A stretch of DNA of 64,000 nt from Gemmatales bacterium (GTDB taxonomy: Bacteria; Planctomycetota; Planctomycetia; Gemmatales; Gemmataceae): positions 124,001 through 188,000 of the forward strand of contig BPJP01000002.1 in assembly GCA_026004675.1 (NCBI GenBank). The letters run 5' to 3'. This document shows positions 60,014-64,000 of the stretch, one piece after another. A program made the translations under genes and the position numbers. Below the pieces are notes generated by a model. It was not told the origin of the DNA and searched no databases. It saw only the letters and a program-made list of their open reading frames with translations. Numbering within the stretch: position 1 is the stretch's first letter; each line of letters starts with the position of its first letter.

Positions 60014-61417
60014 ATGTCAGCAATCTTGCGGAAGCGAAATCCGGTTGCAAGTTGTTTTGGCTCTCTTGCCGTTTGTTGCTGCTTGCTGGCGGGAACGTAC
60101 CCTGCCCAAGCCGCAATGCCTCGGCCGAATATCATTCTGATGATGGCCGACGATCTGGGCTGGGGAGATACCGGCTACAATGGCCATCCTGTTTTGAAAA
60201 CTCCCCATCTCGATCAGATGGCCAAGGAAGGATTGCGTTTCGACCGGTTTTACGCGGCGGCACCAGTATGCTCCCCGACCCGAGGAAGCTGCCTTACCGG
60301 TCGCCATCCCTACCGCTATGGAATTCTGTCAGCGAACGTCGGTCATTTACTCCCTGAGGAACTCTGCCTCGCTGAGGTTCTAAAGGCTCATGGGTACATC
60401 ACCGGCCATTTCGGCAAGTGGCATCTCGGCACCTTGACCAAAACCATCAAGGATTCCAACCGTGGTGGTCCCAAAGGTGCTCGCCATTTTTCACCCCCTT
60501 GGCTCAATGGCTTCGACGTTTGTTTTTCCACCGAAGCCAAAGTCCCCACATGGAATCCGATGATCGATCCCAAGAGCGGCAAGCCGTACGGCACCTATTA
60601 TTGGCAACAAGACGGACAACGTGTCCGCGACAATCTCGATGGTGATGATTCGCGCGTCATTATGGATCGGGTGATTCCATTTGTGCAATCGGCAATACGA
60701 AAAGAGAAACCCTTCTTTGCCGTTATCTGGTTTCACACACCACACAAACCCTGCGTCGCGGGACCGGATTATCGCAAGTTGTATGCCGCACATTCCGAAG
60801 AAGAGCAGCACTACTTCGGCTGCATTACGGCTATGGACGAACAAATCGGCAGACTACGGAAAACACTTTCCGACGCAGGCGCGGCCGGCAACACGATGAT
60901 TTGGTTCGCCAGCGACAACGGCCCAGAAAACAAGGCCAAGCCGGGTTCCGCAGGACCGTTCCGTGGCCGAAAACGCGACCTCTATGAAGGTGGCATCCGT
61001 GTTCCGGGCATCCTGATCTGGCCCGACAAACTCAAGCCACGGGTGGTCCGCATTCCCTGTTGCTCATCGGATTATTTCCCAACCATCCTCGATCTGTTGG
61101 ACATTCGACTTCAGAAACATCCCGAGCCGATCGACGGCATCAGCCTCAAACCCCTCCTGTTCGGTTCTATGGATCGACGCCCAAGCCCAATCGCCTTCGA
61201 GTTTGCAGGCAAACTGGCACTGAATGATAATCGCTACAAATTGATACGTCCCGGCCGTGCCGCGGACTTCGAATTGTACGATATCGTTGCCGACCCAGGC
61301 GAAAAGAAAAATCTGGCCGCCGACAAACCGAATGTACTGGAAGCGATGAAACAGCAGTTGCTTGACTGGCGAAAGAGCTGCCAGCGAAGTGCGGCGGGTA
61401 AAGACTATTCACCATGA
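60014..61417 (+). CDS. Secreted sulfatase (formylglycine type)
   Basis: 467 residues with a signal peptide ending near residue 34 (AGTYPAQAA). The sulfatase motifs are intact: metal-binding DD46-47 in [10 protein letters not shown], the C-x-P-x-R site CSPTRG with Cys86 to be converted to formylglycine, GKWHLG, the HTPHKP segment and ASDNGPE. It hydrolyses sulfate esters, likely on polysaccharides, outside the cytoplasm, and needs a formylglycine-generating enzyme not seen here. Its stop overlaps the next gene by four bases (ATGA). Confidence 0.93.
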   Translation: MSAILRKRNPVASCFGSLAVCCCLLAGTYPAQAAMPRPNIILMMADDLGWGDTGYNGHPVLKTPHLDQMAKEGLRFDRFYAAAPVCSPTRGSCLTGRHPYRYGILSANVGHLLPEELCLAEVLKAHGYITGHFGKWHLGTLTKTIKDSNRGGPKGARHFSPPWLNGFDVCFSTEAKVPTWNPMIDPKSGKPYGTYYWQQDGQRVRDNLDGDDSRVIMDRVIPFVQSAIRKEKPFFAVIWFHTPHKPCVAGPDYRKLYAAHSEEEQHYFGCITAMDEQIGRLRKTLSDAGAAGNTMIWFASDNGPENKAKPGSAGPFRGRKRDLYEGGIRVPGILIWPDKLKPRVVRIPCCSSDYFPTILDLLDIRLQKHPEPIDGISLKPLLFGSMDRRPSPIAFEFAGKLALNDNRYKLIRPGRAADFELYDIVADPGEKKNLAADKPNVLEAMKQQLLDWRKSCQRSAAGKDYSP

Positions 61418-62529
61418 AGATTACGCGTGTCGAGTCGATCCATTTGCGTTTGCCGGACGTCAACGACCGGGCGGACGGCAGCCAGGAGACTCTTGTCGTC
61501 AGGCTGCATACCGACGATGGTCTGACAGGTATCGGTGAAGTCGATTCCTCATCGGTCGTGGCGAAGGCGATTATCGATGCGCCTCTGTCTCACAAAATCG
61601 CTCGCGGGCTGGCCGAATGCGTGCTCGGCCAGGATCCGTTCGAGATCGAGCGACTGATTCACCGGATGTACGAGGGATCGATTTTCTTCGGTCGGCACGG
61701 GGCTGTCATCCAGGCGATGAGCGGCATCGAGATCGCCCTGTGGGATATCGTCGGGAAAGCGGTCGGCAGACCAGTTTACCAACTACTGGGCGGCGGTTTC
61801 CGCAAGAGCTTCCGCCCATACGCGTCCATTCTTTTTGGAGACACCCCCGACCAGACGCAGCGGATCGCTGAAGAGCTGGTCGAGAGGGGCTTTCGCGCAG
61901 TCAAGTTCGGCTGGGGACCGCTCGGAGAGAGTGAGGCGAGCGATCTGGCCCACGTACGCGCGGCGCGTGCGGGTGTCGGTCCGGATGTCGACCTTATGGT
62001 GGATGCTGGTCTCTGTTGGGATACGGCAACAGCCATCCGCCGAGCCAGGCAGTTCGAACCGTTCAACCTCACCTGGCTTGAAGAACCTCTGCATCCAGAC
62101 AACGTGGAAGGTTACGCACGCCTGTGCGACAGCCATCCACCAATGCGTATCGCAGCTGGCGAAGAAATCTGCGACATCGCCGAAATGCGACGACTGATGG
62201 ACGCCGGCATCGATGTCGTCCAGGTTGATGTCACCCGAGTGGGCGGTTTGGCGCGAGCCAAACGCATGGGGTGGGATGCTGCCGAACGCCATCGACTGTG
62301 TGTCAACCATTCCTACAAGACAGGCATCAACATCGCTGCCAGCCTGCATTTCGTTGCCGCCTTGCCTAATACAAGTTATTTCGAATACTGCGTCGAACAG
62401 GGACCACTACGCACATCGTTGACGATTCAAGACTTTCCCATTACGAATGGCCGAATCAACGTGCCGGAAGAACCAGGTCTGGGTATCGAATTGAACGAGG
62501 AGATCGTTAAAAAATACCGGGTACCGTAA
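61414..62529 (+). CDS. Mandelate racemase/enolase superfamily enzyme
   Basis: 371 residues. The start overlaps the sulfatase stop (ATGA). The N-terminal capping domain (residues 1-130) precedes the barrel. Metal ligands are visible in [24 protein letters not shown] and [11 protein letters not shown]. In the usual KxK position only the first Lys remains (VKFGWG). A catalytic His is likely in CVNHSYKTG. This fits a sugar-acid dehydratase or related lyase of the superfamily. Coupling with the sulfatase suggests joint breakdown of a sulfated sugar acid, which is inferred. Confidence 0.85.
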   Translation: MKITRVESIHLRLPDVNDRADGSQETLVVRLHTDDGLTGIGEVDSSSVVAKAIIDAPLSHKIARGLAECVLGQDPFEIERLIHRMYEGSIFFGRHGAVIQAMSGIEIALWDIVGKAVGRPVYQLLGGGFRKSFRPYASILFGDTPDQTQRIAEELVERGFRAVKFGWGPLGESEASDLAHVRAARAGVGPDVDLMVDAGLCWDTATAIRRARQFEPFNLTWLEEPLHPDNVEGYARLCDSHPPMRIAAGEEICDIAEMRRLMDAGIDVVQVDVTRVGGLARAKRMGWDAAERHRLCVNHSYKTGINIAASLHFVAALPNTSYFEYCVEQGPLRTSLTIQDFPITNGRINVPEEPGLGIELNEEIVKKYRVP

Positions 62530-62601
62530 CCTCGACGGGAGCGAGGCAGAGAGAGGCATCGCCCGTGGTGGTGCATTGTTTGTCGCAAAACCTTTATTAG
62601 T

Positions 62602-64000
62602 ATGAACCAACATTCGAACAGCGGAACAGCAGCGGAAACAACCCAGAAGGAAAAAGGAGAGGCCTCTCCAGCATCCAAGCACGACCACCAGCACTTCTGG
62701 CTCTGGGTCATGTGTCTGACGGGCGTCGATTATTTCAGCACGTTAGGCTATCTTCCCAGTATCGCCTATGAAGCGACCGGCCAACTCGCCCCATTGGCGA
62801 CAGTGGTTCTCGTCTTCGTAACGCTGTTCGGCGCTTTGCCTGTCTATTCTTATGTCGCGTCGCGCTCGCCTCACGGCATGGGGTCGATCAGTCTGCTGGA
62901 GCGTTTGTTGCACGGCTGGGGAGGAAAGCTCCTGGTGCTGGTCCTCCTGGGCTTCGTGGTCACTGCCTTTATCTTTACCAAGACACTGTCCGCTTCCGAT
63001 GCTGCCGAACATTTCATTCATAATCCCTTCTGGAATTACATGCCTTCAGCGATTCGAGACCTGAGCGAAGAAACGCAGCGCATCGTAGTCACCATGGTGC
63101 TCTTGATTGTCCTGGGGGCTATGTTTCTTGGCGGATTCCGCGAAGTCATCCGTGTTGCCGTCGCCATCGTCGGCGTGTTTTTGACGCTTAACGCCGTCAT
63201 TATCGCCAGCGGTGTTTGGTACTTATTCAGTCATCCTGATCGCTTTCAACATTGGCTGAGCATTCTGCAGCAGCCGGACAATTGGGGGATCGAAGACGTG
63301 CCGTTCTCCGGTGGTGATTGGGGAACAATCGTGCTGCTGTGTTGCTGGTTTTTTCCGAAGCTGGCACTCGGTTTGAGCGGTTTCGAAACCGGATTGATGG
63401 TCATGCCGTTGATCAAAGGCGATCCCGACGACGATCCCAACCATCCCAAGGGACGGATCCGCAATACCCGCAAATTATTGCTGACTGCGGCGCTGATCAT
63501 GTGCGTCTTTTTGTTGGGTTCGTCGCTGGTGACAACAACGTTGATTCCTGCCGAAGCGCTGGCCAAGGGAGGCCGGGCGGATAACCGTGCCCTGGCCTAC
63601 CTGGCCCACGGTGAAAGTCCCTTCAAGATTTGTCCTGTCTTTGGCGATATTTTCGGCTCGATCTACGATCTGAGTGCCGTCGTCATTTTGTGGTTTGCCG
63701 GTGCCAGCGCCATGGCAGGGTTATTGACGTTGATTCCGCAATATTTGCCGCGCTATGGCATGGCACCCGAATGGGCCAAGGCGATAAGGCCTCTGATTAT
63801 TCTTTATACGTGTGTCAATCTGCTGGTCTGCTGGATCTTCAAAGCCAGCGTGCTGGCCCAAAGTGGCGCCTATGCCACCGGCGTCCTGGTTTTCATCGCC
63901 TCCGGTTGCGTCGCGACGTTGATCGATCGCTGGCACTCCCGCAAAACAGAAGGAACACGATTCTGGTCCTGGGCTTTGAGCCTTCTGTTGTTCGGCATAG
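62602..64000 (+). CDS. APC-family amino acid permease, incomplete at the right edge
   Basis: The frame is open from the ATG at 62602 to the window end, about 466 residues so far. After a hydrophilic start (NQHSNSGTAAETTQKE, His-rich) come at least eight hydrophobic helices. WVMCLTGVDYFSTLGYLPSIAYEATGQLAP resembles helix 1 of APC transporters, with its Gly-rich unwound site. PKLALGLSGFETGLMVMPLIKGD is the family's helix-6-like region. It should be an inner-membrane transporter of amino acids or a related substrate. The C-terminus is missing. Confidence 0.8.
   Translation, partial: MNQHSNSGTAAETTQKEKGEASPASKHDHQHFWLWVMCLTGVDYFSTLGYLPSIAYEATGQLAPLATVVLVFVTLFGALPVYSYVASRSPHGMGSISLLERLLHGWGGKLLVLVLLGFVVTAFIFTKTLSASDAAEHFIHNPFWNYMPSAIRDLSEETQRIVVTMVLLIVLGAMFLGGFREVIRVAVAIVGVFLTLNAVIIASGVWYLFSHPDRFQHWLSILQQPDNWGIEDVPFSGGDWGTIVLLCCWFFPKLALGLSGFETGLMVMPLIKGDPDDDPNHPKGRIRNTRKLLLTAALIMCVFLLGSSLVTTTLIPAEALAKGGRADNRALAYLAHGESPFKICPVFGDIFGSIYDLSAVVILWFAGASAMAGLLTLIPQYLPRYGMAPEWAKAIRPLIILYTCVNLLVCWIFKASVLAQSGAYATGVLVFIASGCVATLIDRWHSRKTEGTRFWSWALSLLLFGI

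Noticed and set aside
1..64000. CRISPR array, restriction-modification or classical defence island
   Set aside because: No evenly spaced short repeats with unique spacers and no methylase-nuclease pair were seen. The only tandem arrays are the iterons at 11223 and the 54-bp units at 55575, which have no spacers.

Overview
The window looks like the chromosome of a planctomycete, probably close to the Gemmata lineage. The reasons are its mixture of families: a DUF1080 protein, a formylglycine-type sulfatase, VIT/vWA and DUF11 proteins, Cys/Pro-rich lipoproteins, an ECF sigma factor with a giant C-terminal extension, and a membrane-spanning kinase. This placement is inferred from gene content; no rRNA gene is present. 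Most genes are single units or short operons on alternating strands.

Layout. 1-4.4 kb: the start of a secreted protein, an SGNH hydrolase, a small membrane protein, an AAA+ ATPase and an ECF-type sigma factor. 5.27-14.53 kb: a compact integrated element bounded by 47-bp perfect direct repeats that are the 5' half of a tRNA-Thr(CGT) gene. It encodes a tyrosine recombinase, a four-module zinc protein, an excisionase-like HTH, a replication protein with iterons inside its gene, a DnaB-type helicase, three small proteins, a protease-capsid fusion with a nested capsid start, and one gene on the other strand. No portal, terminase or tail gene is visible. This is the main candidate for an undescribed system: a minimal capsid-coding satellite or replicating island. 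To its left lies the decayed start of a second, related integrase, which suggests an earlier tandem insertion.

14.6-25.7 kb: a HEAT-like secreted protein, a 1272-residue sigma factor/membrane/exported-domain fusion, tRNA-Gln(TTG), an FkbM methyltransferase, an AhpD-family protein whose in-frame TGA sits at a CxxU site (likely selenocysteine), a dual-specificity phosphatase, a VIT/vWA protein, a 61-residue protein and an E2 (UBC)-like protein. 25.7-36 kb: pheT (two apparent frameshifts), a polyprenyl diphosphate synthase, an isocitrate/isopropylmalate-type dehydrogenase, a DUF1080 protein, cystathionine beta-synthase, a DUF1573-like membrane protein and a nucleotidase-like/tetraheme cytochrome protein (one apparent frameshift).

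36-51 kb: a lone rplC, a NagB-like isomerase, small secreted proteins, a methyltransferase/glycosyltransferase pair, gcvPB, an M42 peptidase, a PQQ-type propeller protein, a DUF11 protein, and a MoxR-DUF58-transglutaminase operon. 51-64 kb: a kinase with a transmembrane segment and a C-terminal C-type-lectin domain, 54-bp tandem repeats, a methyltransferase, a HEAT protein, a small lipoprotein, a pentapeptide-repeat/ABC-ATPase pair, a sulfatase/enolase-superfamily pair, and an APC-type permease running off the right edge.

All three apparent frameshifts lie in conserved genes and each needs removal of one base from a short homopolymer. That pattern points to sequence error at least as much as to real gene decay.
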